A DNA stretch of 64,000 nt from Chloroflexia bacterium SDU3-3. GTDB taxonomy: Bacteria; Chloroflexota; Chloroflexia; Chloroflexales; Roseiflexaceae. The notes under the pieces were generated by a model. That model saw only the letters and a program-made list of their open reading frames with translations. It searched no databases and was not told where the DNA came from. The translations under genes and the position numbers were made by a program. Positions 36,470 through 44,667 of the stretch are shown in pieces. The stretch is taken from the NCBI GenBank assembly GCA_009268125.1, contig WBOU01000008.1:197975-261974 (forward strand), in the 5' to 3' direction. Each line of letters begins with the position of its first letter. The stretch's first letter is position 1.

Positions 36470-36871
36470 CTAGGTACGCCATTTCCGACACGTGATGGTG
36501 GTGCCCTGGCCTTCTGATGAGCGGATGTCGAACTCATCCATCAGGCGCTTCGCGCCCGGAAGACCCATACCCATACCACGTGAGGTACTATAGCCGTCTT
36601 GCATCACGAGATCGATGTTAGCGATACCTGGACCTTGGTCTTCGCAGACAATCTCGATACCCTTGCGCCCAGTGCGTTCGATCTCGCGCACTGTAACGTT
36701 CCCCGTACCTGCGTACAGGAAGATATTACGCGCAAGCTCGCTCACCGCGGTTGCAATCCGCGCCTGATCGATCGCGCCGAAGCCCAGGGCCTTGGCGGTG
36801 TCGCGGGCGAGGGTTCGGGCGATGACGATATCGAGGTCGCTGCGGATTACCGCAACTTTACCCTGCGCCAT
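36470..36871 (-). CDS. rsbT: RsbT-like serine kinase
   Basis: The 133-residue GHKL kinase has the N-box ELARN (45-49), D78 in DQGPG and GMGLPGAKRL near 101-110, matching RsbT. In Bacillus RsbT phosphorylates RsbS and RsbR and, when released from the stressosome, switches on the phosphatase RsbU. AGGAGA precedes the start at 36871. The gene overlaps rsbS by 14 bp. Two RsbU-type phosphatases are in this window (12.5 and 45 kb) and could be its targets (inference). Confidence 0.92.
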   Translation of the reverse strand: MAQGKVAVIRSDLDIVIARTLARDTAKALGFGAIDQARIATAVSELARNIFLYAGTGNVTVREIERTGRKGIEIVCEDQGPGIANIDLVMQDGYSTSRGMGMGLPGAKRLMDEFDIRSSEGQGTTITCRKWRT

Positions 36872-37241
36872 CACCACTCTCCTCAACCTGTCGACGAAGG
36901 ATAGCAAGACCTTTTTCGAGGTTCAGAGCGGTTAGGACGCCCCGAAGCTCAAGCCCAAGCTCAACAAGTGTGATTGCCACTGCTGGTTGTAATCCAGTGA
37001 TCACCACACGCGTACCCATGAGGCCGGCCATAGCGGCGATGTCGCTGATGAGGCGGCCAATGAAACTGTCGACGACATCGACGGCGGTCAAGTCGACAAT
37101 CAGCCCACGCGCTTTTGTCTCATAGATGCGCTGGAGAAGATCGTCTTTGAACTGCACGGCGGACGCATCATGAAGAGCGACCTGAATCGATGCAATCAAG
37201 ACATTTTCAATTTTGAGGATCGGGATCCGGAGGCTTTCCAA
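36858..37241 (-). CDS. rsbS: RsbS-like STAS protein
   Basis: The 127-residue STAS domain aligns closely to RsbS, including S59 in VVDSFIGRL, the residue phosphorylated by RsbT in Bacillus. The start is a TTG at 37241 with GAGGAGG eight bases upstream. RsbS forms the stressosome core with RsbR paralogues, but no RsbR gene is adjacent here. Confidence 0.9.
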   Translation of the reverse strand: MESLRIPILKIENVLIASIQVALHDASAVQFKDDLLQRIYETKARGLIVDLTAVDVVDSFIGRLISDIAAMAGLMGTRVVITGLQPAVAITLVELGLELRGVLTALNLEKGLAILRRQVEESGDGAG

Positions 37242-37272
37242 GACTGTGACCTCCTCGACAAGCTGCGAGAGA

Positions 37273-37395
37273 TTAATGTCTACTATTCCAATGGTTGCAG
37301 CTCGGCAGGCAGGAAGGCTCCCAACATGGGCACACGCTGTAAGCGATTACGCCTTCAGCTTCTTCTGCTCCGAGGCAGGGGCATGAGAGACCCAT
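37273..37395 (-). CDS. Possible 40-residue cysteine-rich leader peptide upstream of rsbS
   Basis: An ATG at 37395 follows a strong Shine-Dalgarno stretch (GGAGG and AGAAGG just upstream) and reads 40 codons to TAA. The peptide has six Cys (CPC at 5-7, CPC at 22-24, C29, C33) plus two His. It sits between the candidate rsbS promoter and the rsbS start. The frame is short, so it could be chance. If real, it may be a metal- or redox-binding micropeptide or a regulatory upstream ORF. Confidence 0.35.
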   Translation of the reverse strand: MGLSCPCLGAEEAEGVIAYSVCPCWEPSCLPSCNHWNSRH

Positions 37396-37420
37396 GACGG
37401 ACCTTCTACCTCCACGAACA

Positions 37421-37449
37421 AGTATACACTATTTCTGGCAATTTGCTAA
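37421..37449 (-). promoter_or_regulatory. Candidate promoter of the rsbS-rsbT operon
   Basis: Minus strand TTAGCA (37444-37449), a 17-bp spacer and TATACT (37421-37426), about 180 bp ahead of rsbS. Confidence 0.5.
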
Positions 37450-37512
37450 ATAAGCCAATATGAATAATTGTGATCAGAACGGTAGCAGACACAGCATGTG
37501 GCTGTATCTGGA

Positions 37513-37521
37513 TGCTATAAT
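37513..37521 (+). promoter_or_regulatory. Extended -10 promoter of the NUDIX-nitrilase pair
   Basis: TGC plus a perfect TATAAT (37516-37521), 47 bp ahead of the NUDIX ATG. No convincing -35. Confidence 0.45.
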
Positions 37522-37567
37522 GCTACGACCTTCATAGATTACCATATGTTGAGCGCATGAATTACGC

Positions 37568-38032
37568 ATGATAACACGCGATTTTACGGCCACAACGTTT
37601 ATTGTTCACAATGCATGTACGCTCCTTTTGTTTCACCGGAAGTTGCACATATGGGTGCCGCCAGGCGGTCATATCGAACCACATGAGCTTCCCCATGTTG
37701 CAGCCCTACGTGAGGTGCGCGAGGAAACCGGTTTTGATGCAGAGCTGATCGCCAAAGGGGCTTGGTTGGGAAAGGTTGAAGTGCTGCCCCAACCCCAGTG
37801 TATTCTACTAGAAGATATTGCGCCTGACCATCAGCATGTGGATTTAGTTTACTTTGCACGTATTACCGCAGGCGAACTAGATTATTCGCCGCGTGAGGCA
37901 GCCGATGCCCGCTGGTACTCCTGGGATGCGTTGGGCGGCGAGGAGATCGCTGAGGATATCCGCCAGCTGGGGCGGCAGGCTATTGCGGCTTGTGCCGGGA
38001 CTGACGATACGATAGGCGATAGGAGCGTGTGA
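37568..38032 (+). CDS. NUDIX hydrolase
   Basis: The 154-residue protein has a full Nudix box at 33-56 (GGHIEPHE, then REVREETGF), which binds Mg and a diphosphate-linked substrate. The substrate cannot be deduced. Its TGA stop overlaps the ATG of the next gene (TGATG), so the two are translationally coupled. A house-cleaning or nucleotide-sugar role is possible. Its base composition is less GC-rich in the first half than that of its neighbours. Confidence 0.88.
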   Translation: MITRDFTATTFIVHNACTLLLFHRKLHIWVPPGGHIEPHELPHVAALREVREETGFDAELIAKGAWLGKVEVLPQPQCILLEDIAPDHQHVDLVYFARITAGELDYSPREAADARWYSWDALGGEEIAEDIRQLGRQAIAACAGTDDTIGDRSV

Positions 38033-38826
38033 TGGCGGTACTGACGGTGGGCTTGGCGCAGATGGACATTGTGCTGGGTGAGCCAGAGCAGAATACGATG
38101 GCGCTGCAGGCACTGGCCGCCGACGCGCGCGGGCAGCAGGTCGATCTGCTGGTGCTCCCTGAGCTGTGGTCGACAGGGTATATGCTGGAGCGGGCGGACT
38201 CGCTGGCGTGCGAGCTGGGCGGCGGCGCGAGCGCGGCGATGGCCGAGGCGGCTCGCACCTATGGGCTGGCGATTGTCGGCTCGGTGCTTGCGCGCCAGGC
38301 TAGGGGGGTGGCCAACACGGCTGTGTTCTATGAGCCGGATGGGTCGCTGCGCTGCAGCTATAGCAAGCTGCACCTGTTTGGCCTGATGCAGGAGGATCAG
38401 TTTCTGGTGCCTGGCGATGCTGCTCCAGTGCTTGATACGCGCTGGGGCAAGGCTGGCCTTGCGATCTGCTATGATCTGCGCTTTCCCGAGCTGTTCCGCT
38501 CCTATGCGGTGCGCGGCGCTGGGCTGGTGGTGATGCCATCGGAGTGGCCCTACCCACGGCTGGGCCACTGGCGAACCCTGGTGCAGGCGCGGGCGATCGA
38601 GAACCAGTGCTTTATGGTGGCGTGTAATCGCGTTGGGCATGATCGGGCGAGCCACTTCTGCGGGCACTCGATGGTGGTGGACCCGTGGGGCGAGGTGCTG
38701 GTGGAGGCTGGTGATGAGCCAGGGCTGTTTGTGGCGCAGCTGGATCTGGATGTGGTGGCGGCGGTGCGCTCGCGCATGAGCGTGCTGAGCGATCGGCGGC
38801 CCGATGTCTATGGGGCGGGCGGCTAG
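38032..38826 (+). CDS. Carbon-nitrogen hydrolase (nitrilase superfamily, omega-amidase-like)
   Basis: The 264-residue protein has the nitrilase triad E44 (LPELWSTG), K112 (YSKLHLF) and C146 (AICYDLRFPELFR). The sequence resembles Nit2/omega-amidase and related amide hydrolases. These enzymes remove amides from metabolites such as alpha-ketoglutaramate. AGGAG lies six bases upstream of the ATG at 38032. It forms an operon with the NUDIX gene. Confidence 0.9.
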   Translation: MAVLTVGLAQMDIVLGEPEQNTMALQALAADARGQQVDLLVLPELWSTGYMLERADSLACELGGGASAAMAEAARTYGLAIVGSVLARQARGVANTAVFYEPDGSLRCSYSKLHLFGLMQEDQFLVPGDAAPVLDTRWGKAGLAICYDLRFPELFRSYAVRGAGLVVMPSEWPYPRLGHWRTLVQARAIENQCFMVACNRVGHDRASHFCGHSMVVDPWGEVLVEAGDEPGLFVAQLDLDVVAAVRSRMSVLSDRRPDVYGAGG

Positions 38827-38835
38827 CTGGGCAAC

Positions 38836-38860
38836 AAAAAACGGGTGGCTAGGCCACCCG
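38836..38860 (-). terminator. Terminator of the SRP RNA gene
   Basis: A perfect 8-bp stem with a 3-base loop (38842-38849 with 38853-38860), followed on the minus strand by TTTTTT. T-rich sequence also lies on the plus side, so it may also end the nitrilase transcript. Confidence 0.8.
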
Positions 38861-38875
38861 CGTTTGTTTGTTGTG

Positions 38876-38958
38876 AAGTGAGGGGTACCCAGAGGAACTC
38901 ACGTACCGTTGCTACCTCTCGGTCCTGGCGGGGTTCCGCAAGTATCTGCCACCCCTCG
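38876..38958 (-). ncRNA. ffs: Signal recognition particle RNA (4.5S-type)
   Basis: Read on the minus strand, the transcript begins with GAGGGGT and ends with ACCCCTC, which pair to close the hairpin. The middle holds the conserved helix 8 apical region: GCCAGGACC, a GAGA tetraloop, then GGTAGCAACGG. This is the bacterial SRP RNA signature with the symmetric CAGG/AGCA loop that binds Ffh. A near-consensus promoter ends about seven bases upstream and a terminator follows. Ends are accurate to a few bases. It directs ribosomes making membrane proteins to the translocon; secG is the divergent neighbour. Confidence 0.88.
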
Positions 38959-38964
38959 CGGCGC

Positions 38965-38994
38965 ATTATACAGCCAATCCGCTTCTGGCGTCAA
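38965..38994 (-). promoter_or_regulatory. Promoter of the SRP RNA gene
   Basis: Minus strand TTGACG (38989-38994), an 18-bp spacer and a perfect TATAAT (38965-38970). The predicted start falls at the 5' end of the SRP RNA. Confidence 0.8.
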
Positions 38995-39000
38995 ATGATC

Positions 39001-39029
39001 TTGCGCTGCCAGACCCCGAATGGTATAAT
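39001..39029 (+). promoter_or_regulatory. Promoter of secG
   Basis: TTGCGC (39001-39006), a 17-bp spacer and TATAAT (39024-39029) with TGG just before it (extended -10). It is back-to-back with the SRP RNA promoter. Confidence 0.6.
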
Positions 39030-39070
39030 CGCTTGCCAGTTTAAGCGGGGTTATTGAGGAGGCGTACACT

Positions 39071-39328
39071 TTGGAAACCGCACTCTATATTGCCATAATC
39101 ATTGTTGCTGTGGTGCTGATTGCCCTGGTCATTCTTCAGGGCCGAAATGCGGGCCTGCAGAGCCGCGACACTAGCTCGATCTATCGCACCAAGCGTGGCC
39201 TAGAGAAGACGATCTATCAGACGACGGTTGTGCTGGCGGTGGTGTTTCTGATCCTTGCGCTGTTTGCGAGCCTGCCGCTGTCGATCTTTACCTCGGCTGC
39301 TGCCTTTGGCATCCCAGGTCTGCTGTAA
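39071..39328 (+). CDS. secG: Preprotein translocase subunit SecG
   Basis: The 85-residue protein has two transmembrane helices (about 4-23 and 52-75) joined by a polar loop with LQSRDTSSIYRTKRG, the SecG pattern. SecG assists SecYE/SecA translocation. It starts at a TTG at 39071 with GAGGAGG (39056-39062) eight bases upstream. Confidence 0.93.
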   Translation: METALYIAIIIVAVVLIALVILQGRNAGLQSRDTSSIYRTKRGLEKTIYQTTVVLAVVFLILALFASLPLSIFTSAAAFGIPGLL

Positions 39329-39334
39329 ACGCAT

Positions 39335-41026
39335 ATGGCACGTAGGATCCGATGGCAGATCCTCATTGCGGTGGTGAGCGCGGCGCTAGTGTTGGGGCTG
39401 ATGAGCTATTTGGCCCTAACTACCGCCGCCATCGCCCAGCCCCTGGCGGGCGGTGTGTTCACCGAGTATGAGGCATCGCAGCCAACCCAGGTTAACCCAC
39501 TTCTCAGCAACCCCGCGACCGACACCACCGCCGCCGATCTCCAAGCACTGCTGTACAATGGTCTGATCCGCATCGGCATCAATGGCTTTGCCGAGCCTGA
39601 TCTGCTCGAGTCTTGGCCCGAGATCGATGAGAGCGGTACGGTCTACACCTTCACCCTGCGGATGGATGTGCGCTGGCACGATGGTGCGCCGCTGAGCGCT
39701 GACGATGCGCTGTTTACCCTTCGTTCGGTGCAGTCGCCAGGCTTCGTGGGCGACCCCACGACGGCGAGGATCTGGCGGAATGTGCTGCTCGAACGGGTCG
39801 ATGATCAGCGTTTCCGGGCCACGCTGCCGGTGCCGCTCGCATCGTTCTTGAGCTACGCCACCTTCCCGATTCTGCCCGCGCATCTGCTTTCCGACGTTCC
39901 CGCCGAGGACTGGTCGACCACCGACTATAACACGCGGCTGATCGGCACCGGCCCCTATATGTTGGCCGAGCCGATCTCGGCGGAGCGCGCGCTGCTGAAG
40001 GTGAACCCAGATTATTTTCGCGGTACGCCGTATATCGATAGCATCGATCTGCGCTTCAACCAGTCGGCGCAGGATGCCCTGACAGCGCTGAGCCGGAATC
40101 AGGCGGTGGGCTTTGGGGTGAGCAGCACCAGCGAGCAGAGCCGCGCAAACGCGCCGCGCAGCGCGACGCGACACACCATCCCGCTGGCGAGCTTCACCAC
40201 CCTGACGTTTAATATGCGGCAGGCCCCTTTTGATGATGTGAAGCTGCGGCAGGCGCTGTCGCTGGGGCTTGATAAGGATGCGATCATCAAGGTGTCGCTC
40301 AATGATCTTGGGCAGCGCCTAGAGTCGCCGATCCTGCCGGGCTGGGCGCTGGCGAGCCATGGCCTTGACTTGCCTGTGTTTAATGCCCAGTCCTCTGCCG
40401 ATGCGCTTGATGCGGCGGGCTACGCCCCTGGGGCGGATGGCGTGCGTACGCGCCAGGGCAAGGCGCTTAGCTTTACGATCCTGACCGATACGACGTCAGA
40501 CCATACCGCCGCCGCCCGCGAGGTTGCCCGACAGTGGGCGGCGCTTGGGGTGCAGGCCAAGATCGAGCAGGTGGAGCCGAGCGAGCTTGAGCAGCGCCTG
40601 CAGAGCCACTCCTTCGATGTGGCCCTGCACGGCTGGCAGCGCCAGGGGCCCGACCCCGATGCGCTGTATGCGCTCTGGCACTCGAGCGGGGCCGAGAGCG
40701 GCTTCAACTATGCGGGCCTGCAGGATAGTGATATCGATGAGCAGTTGACCCTCGGGCGCGAGCAGGCGGAGCCGGAGGAGCGCCGCAGCGCCTACGCCGC
40801 GTTTGAGCAGCGCTGGCTGGAGCTGGCGCCAGGGATCACACTCTACCAACCACTGTTTGTCTACACCTCGATCAGCGACCTGGGCGGGCTGGCCTTCGAT
40901 GCCGAAAATGCCAACACGCCCGTGATGCCGCTGTTGCTAGGCCGCGAGGATCGCTTCCGCAACGTTGTCGGCTGGTTCTTGCAGAGCGGTCGCGAGATCG
41001 GCGGCGATTTGCGCCAGCGACCCTAA
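39335..41026 (+). CDS. ABC transporter solute-binding protein, family 5
   Basis: The 563-residue protein has an N-terminal hydrophobic segment (about 8-34) that may be a signal anchor; there is no lipobox Cys. A family-5 solute-binding fold follows (VYTFTLRMDVRWHDGAPLSADD). It starts 6 bp after secG and probably shares its transcript. No permease or ATPase genes are near, so substrate and transporter are unknown. Confidence 0.88.
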   Translation: MARRIRWQILIAVVSAALVLGLMSYLALTTAAIAQPLAGGVFTEYEASQPTQVNPLLSNPATDTTAADLQALLYNGLIRIGINGFAEPDLLESWPEIDESGTVYTFTLRMDVRWHDGAPLSADDALFTLRSVQSPGFVGDPTTARIWRNVLLERVDDQRFRATLPVPLASFLSYATFPILPAHLLSDVPAEDWSTTDYNTRLIGTGPYMLAEPISAERALLKVNPDYFRGTPYIDSIDLRFNQSAQDALTALSRNQAVGFGVSSTSEQSRANAPRSATRHTIPLASFTTLTFNMRQAPFDDVKLRQALSLGLDKDAIIKVSLNDLGQRLESPILPGWALASHGLDLPVFNAQSSADALDAAGYAPGADGVRTRQGKALSFTILTDTTSDHTAAAREVARQWAALGVQAKIEQVEPSELEQRLQSHSFDVALHGWQRQGPDPDALYALWHSSGAESGFNYAGLQDSDIDEQLTLGREQAEPEERRSAYAAFEQRWLELAPGITLYQPLFVYTSISDLGGLAFDAENANTPVMPLLLGREDRFRNVVGWFLQSGREIGGDLRQRP

Positions 41027-41041
41027 CGAATATCCCCGCTT

Positions 41042-41096
41042 AAAAAGCATATCGCTAGGCATCCGTGGATGGATCGCCTAGCGATATGCTTTTTTT
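41042..41096 (+). terminator. Strong intrinsic terminator after the secG operon
   Basis: A perfect 19-bp stem (41042-41060 with 41076-41094), a 15-base loop and a T7 run. Confidence 0.9.
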
Positions 41097-41168
41097 GAGC
41101 CTTGTGTCGGATATTCAGCATCCCAATCAACATTACTAGGTGCTCTCTCAGCACATTATCAGAAAGTG

Positions 41169-41197
41169 ATGGCAAACTGATAAAAGTATGATATAAT
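41169..41197 (+). promoter_or_regulatory. Promoter of the secreted Golvesin-like protein gene
   Basis: ATGGCA (41169-41174), a 17-bp spacer and TATAAT (41192-41197) with TGA just before it (extended -10). Confidence 0.6.
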
Positions 41198-41256
41198 CCC
41201 CTCGTCCTGAAGGCTGAATGTTCCCTGTAGACCTCAGCCGTAGACGAAGGAACTTT

Positions 41257-43053
41257 ATGAGTAGACCTGAGCACCTTGTTCGTGCGCTTGCCTTGGCTGC
41301 AGTGGTGTGCTTTGTGAGCACGCTGATGCCCCTGAGTGTGGCAGATGCCAGGCAGCGGACCCTAGAGGGCGCAGCAGATACCCAGGAAGTACTGAATGTG
41401 GCAGTGAGCCAGGATGGCGAGCTGCGGCTGAATGCCGATGCACCACCGCCACCGATTGATGACTCTGGCTATTCTCGCTTTGGCATCTATACATCTTCCC
41501 CTCTTGCCTTCTCTTCCCTACTTCAATCTGTGCAACTCAGCTACACCTTGGTAAGCCCAAGCGATGGCGTGGCCATGTTCGACCTGCGTGTGAGCCCCGA
41601 CGGCCAGCGCTGGGGCGAGTGGGAGATCGACCACGTGAGCGGCGAGCTGGTGCATTTTGCCCAGGCTGGGCGCTATGTGCAGTACCGCGTGCGCATGTTT
41701 GGCAACCTTGCCCCGCTGGCCGTTCGCGACATCGCGGTGAAGCCGACTGGCTCGGTGGATCTGATGGCGCTAGATGTGCCGCCGGTGGCCCCCACCTTCA
41801 AGGTTCACGCGACCCGCATGGGTATGGTCGGCGGTCGCACGGCCAACGGGCACCGCATCACGAAGCGCGATCACTATGTGTCGCTGCCATCGTGGCGATC
41901 GCTTTCGTCGCGCGGGGGGAGCGAGTACATGGTGCGCGTGACCTACAACGGGCGCAGCTCGGTTGCGCCGGTGTATGATGTAGGCCCGTGGAATGTGCAC
42001 GATGACTACTGGAATAAAGAGCGTGAGCGATTTAGCGATCTCCCTTGGGGATACCCACAAGATCACGCTGCGTATTTTGATAAATATAACAAAGGCTATG
42101 CCGAGAAGGGCCGCGTGCGCTTCCCAACGGCGATTGATATCGGCGATGGGGTGTGGTGGGATGATCTGAAGATCAAGGGCGACCGCGCCGTGGTCGAGGT
42201 GACGTTCCTGTGGCTGGGCACCGATCCGCTGGAGGCCGAGGCGACGCCGACGCCCGTGCCGACTGAGGCCCCGACAGCTGCACCGACTGAAGTCCCAACG
42301 ACTGCGCCGGTTGAGACGCCGCCGACATTCGCGCCGACCGAGGCCCCGATTGAGTCGACGCCGACCGCCGCGCCGACCGAGGCCCCGACGACCGCGCCGG
42401 TTGAGGCGACGCCGACGCCCGTGCCGACTGAGGCCCCGATTGAGGCGACGCCGACGCCCGTGCCGACCGAGGCCCCGATTGAGGCGACGCCGACGCCCGT
42501 GCTGACTGAGGCCACGCCCGTGCCGACCGCCGCGCCGACCGAGGCCCCGACGACCGCGCCGGTTGAGGCAACGCCGACCGCCGCACCGACAAAAGAGCCA
42601 GCGCCGAAGGCGTCGGAAGTAGTGGTGCAGGTCGACTCAAAGTCGTTCCAGAAGGTGCGGGCGAAGGTCTGGTATGACAGCCCCGCGAGCTGTGGGCCGG
42701 ATACCCTGCACTGGACCTACACCACAACCAACCCGGATGAGGGCGAGAACACCGCTCGCTGGCAGCCCAAGCTGGCCGCCGAGGCCGCATACGAGGTGCG
42801 GGTCTACATCCCCAAGTGCGAGGTGAAGGCCGCGCGCACCAGCAGCGCCCGCTACCTGATCAAGCACCGCGATGGCGTAGAGGAGGTGGCGGTCGACCAG
42901 GCTGCGCACGGTGGCGAGTGGGTCTCGCTTGGCCGCTACACCTTTGCGAAGGGCCAGGATGCCTATGTGGAGCTGAGCGATGTGACTGGCGACTCGATGA
43001 AAGCGCTGTGGTATGCGTCTGTGAAGTGGACACCGGCGGCTGACCGCAAGTAG
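41257..43053 (+). CDS. Secreted protein with RlpA-like barrel, PTEAP-repeat linker and Golvesin-like C-terminal domain
   Basis: The start at 41257 (598 residues) has GAAGGA six bases upstream and a Sec signal peptide (cleavage near ADA, about residue 32). A beta-rich domain of unknown type follows, then an RlpA-like double-psi barrel candidate (GGRTANGHRIT to APVYDVGPWN, about 190-250). A long Thr/Pro/Ala/Glu repeat linker spans about 326-447. The C-terminal domain matches the Golvesin/Xly carbohydrate-binding-like pattern (YEVRVYIP, WVSLGRYTF, VELSDVTG). It probably acts on or binds the cell envelope or secreted polysaccharide. The RlpA call is tentative. Confidence 0.82.
   Translation: MSRPEHLVRALALAAVVCFVSTLMPLSVADARQRTLEGAADTQEVLNVAVSQDGELRLNADAPPPPIDDSGYSRFGIYTSSPLAFSSLLQSVQLSYTLVSPSDGVAMFDLRVSPDGQRWGEWEIDHVSGELVHFAQAGRYVQYRVRMFGNLAPLAVRDIAVKPTGSVDLMALDVPPVAPTFKVHATRMGMVGGRTANGHRITKRDHYVSLPSWRSLSSRGGSEYMVRVTYNGRSSVAPVYDVGPWNVHDDYWNKERERFSDLPWGYPQDHAAYFDKYNKGYAEKGRVRFPTAIDIGDGVWWDDLKIKGDRAVVEVTFLWLGTDPLEAEATPTPVPTEAPTAAPTEVPTTAPVETPPTFAPTEAPIESTPTAAPTEAPTTAPVEATPTPVPTEAPIEATPTPVPTEAPIEATPTPVLTEATPVPTAAPTEAPTTAPVEATPTAAPTKEPAPKASEVVVQVDSKSFQKVRAKVWYDSPASCGPDTLHWTYTTTNPDEGENTARWQPKLAAEAAYEVRVYIPKCEVKAARTSSARYLIKHRDGVEEVAVDQAAHGGEWVSLGRYTFAKGQDAYVELSDVTGDSMKALWYASVKWTPAADRK
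42236..42597 (+). repeat. Coding repeats for the PTEAP-rich linker
   Basis: Imperfect repeats of 12-39 bp encode units such as ATPTPVPTEAPI. They are likely a flexible, possibly glycosylated linker and a site prone to length change. Confidence 0.85.
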
Positions 43054-43075
43054 CTGTTCGCGCCAGCGCAATACG

Positions 43076-43106
43076 AAAGGCTGTGGCCATGTGCCACAGC
43101 CTTTTT
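43076..43106. terminator. Terminator between convergent genes
   Basis: A perfect 12-bp stem (43076-43087 with 43093-43104) and a T5 run on the plus strand; the left arm also begins with AAA. Confidence 0.85.
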
Positions 43107-43128
43107 CGTGCGTTTGAGGGGCGTGATG

Positions 43129-44019
43129 CTACAGCGGCTTGTGGGCCTTGAGCACTAGGTTGACGAATGTCTGCTCGTCGCCGCGCAGGTGGTTGTTTGG
43201 CTCGTCGAAGTGGCGCAATACCGACACGCCAAGGTTGATCGGGTTCAGCAGGCTGCCGCTGTTTTTCTCGCCACGGAAGCGGTCGGCGGCGTTACGCAGG
43301 TTCTGGGGCAGCAGGTTATTCTCGATCAGGGGCTTGCCGATGCTGTAGACGATCAGGTGGATGAGCGGGAAGCAGTAGTGGGTCTGCTCCTCAAGAATAT
43401 CGATCTCGAAGCCCGCACCGCTGATCACGCTGCGCAGATCCTGGGGCAGGTACAGCCGGAAGTGGTTGCTCCACAGGCCGGTGATGATCCCTGGTTCGCG
43501 GATCGGCTCAAGGCCCAGCGCCTCCAGTGTCTTGTTGATCGGATCCCACAGCACCGGGTAGTTGGCGTGGGGCACGCTGAGCGCCAGGGTGCCGCCGGGC
43601 TTGAGCACGCGGTAGACCTCGGCGATGGCCTTGCGGTCGTCGGCCATGTGCTCCAGCACCTCGCTCATCAGGATCTTGTCGAAGCTGTTGTCGGCGAAGG
43701 GCAGCTGGTGGATATCGACGCGGGTGAGGCGGGCATCCACGTGCTCGTTCTCGGCCCATTCGAGGCGACCGATGTCGCCATCCACGCCGTAGATCTCGAC
43801 GTTGCGCAGCCTGGTCATCATCATCATATACACGCCCATACCGCAGCCGCAGTCCAGCACCTTGTCGCCGTCGTGCAGGTCGAGGTGGTCGAGCAGCGAG
43901 CGGGCGCGGCGGCGGTAGGCCATGTCGGCCTCGTTACGCAGCAGGACATCGAGCTTGGCGTGGTCGTCCTCGGTCAGGTGGTAGTAGCCGGGGCGCGCGG
44001 GTGTTGAAGTTTGTTCCAT
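43129..44019 (-). CDS. Class I SAM-dependent methyltransferase
   Basis: The 296-residue protein has motif I VLDCGCGMG near residue 54, an acidic end of strand 2 (VDGD), and VLEHMADDRKAIAEVYRVLKPGG after motif II. It belongs to the Methyltransf_11 type used on small molecules, lipids or sugars. The acceptor is unknown. It is downstream of the exopolysaccharide and partner-switch genes but separated by a terminator. Confidence 0.88.
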   Translation of the reverse strand: MEQTSTPARPGYYHLTEDDHAKLDVLLRNEADMAYRRRARSLLDHLDLHDGDKVLDCGCGMGVYMMMMTRLRNVEIYGVDGDIGRLEWAENEHVDARLTRVDIHQLPFADNSFDKILMSEVLEHMADDRKAIAEVYRVLKPGGTLALSVPHANYPVLWDPINKTLEALGLEPIREPGIITGLWSNHFRLYLPQDLRSVISGAGFEIDILEEQTHYCFPLIHLIVYSIGKPLIENNLLPQNLRNAADRFRGEKNSGSLLNPINLGVSVLRHFDEPNNHLRGDEQTFVNLVLKAHKPL

Positions 44020-44186
44020 ATGGTGCTCGGTGTTTTACAGTGAGGGCTTCAGCGAAAAGAACACGCGTTGGGTGCTATCTGCATACCCGTTGAGGGTCTA
44101 CCATTGCGACAGCAGGGCATGCCTAAAGATGCTGGCGCTATAGTAGCATATCGACCGTGGATCGCAAGGGGAGCGGCGGCGCAATG

Positions 44187-44219
44187 AAAAAGGGAGCGCT
44201 GCCTTTCATCTTGCTCCCT
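44187..44219 (-). terminator. Terminator of the partner-switch module
   Basis: A 7-bp stem (44191-44197 with 44213-44219) followed on the minus strand by TTTTT (44187-44191). Confidence 0.6.
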
Positions 44220-44256
44220 GGTGCTGGTCTGAATGCTCTTGGCGCTACGGCGGCCG

Positions 44257-44646
44257 CTAGGAGTTGGTGGTCGGCCCCTGGTTTTGCGCCACCAGCTGGC
44301 TCACCAGCGAGACCAGCTCCTGCGAGTCGATCGGCTTGGTGAGGCATGCGTTCGCGCCCGAGTTGCTGGCGCGCACCAGGTCGCGCTCGTAGCCGCTGGC
44401 GGTGAGCACCACAATCGGCAGCTGCTTGTAGCGCTCGTCGGTGCGCACATGCTTCATCAGGGTTAGCCCATCCATTTTGGGCATGCTCAGGTCGGTTACC
44501 ACCAGGTCGACCGGGCTTTCTTCGAGCCGCTCAAGCGCCTGCACGCCATTGAGCGCGGTGACGACCGAGAAGTGGTTCTGCTCGAGGATGAAGCTGAGCA
44601 GCCGCTGATTGGGGGAGTGGTCGTCTACAACAAGAATAGTTGCCAT
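44257..44646 (-). CDS. CheY-like response regulator
   Basis: The 129-residue receiver has DD at 8-9, phospho-acceptor D52 (TDLSMPKMDG), and a TKP motif near 104-106. There is no output domain. It follows the HATPase gene by 21 bp as the last gene of the partner-switch/exopolysaccharide row and may feed a histidine-kinase signal into the switch. Partner kinase unknown. Confidence 0.9.
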   Translation of the reverse strand: MATILVVDDHSPNQRLLSFILEQNHFSVVTALNGVQALERLEESPVDLVVTDLSMPKMDGLTLMKHVRTDERYKQLPIVVLTASGYERDLVRASNSGANACLTKPIDSQELVSLVSQLVAQNQGPTTNS

Positions 44647-44667
44647 ATATTCCTCACGCCTTTACCG

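Noticed and set aside
42236..42597. CRISPR-like or intergenic repeat
   Set aside because: The repeats are in frame inside a secreted protein gene and encode a PTEAP linker.
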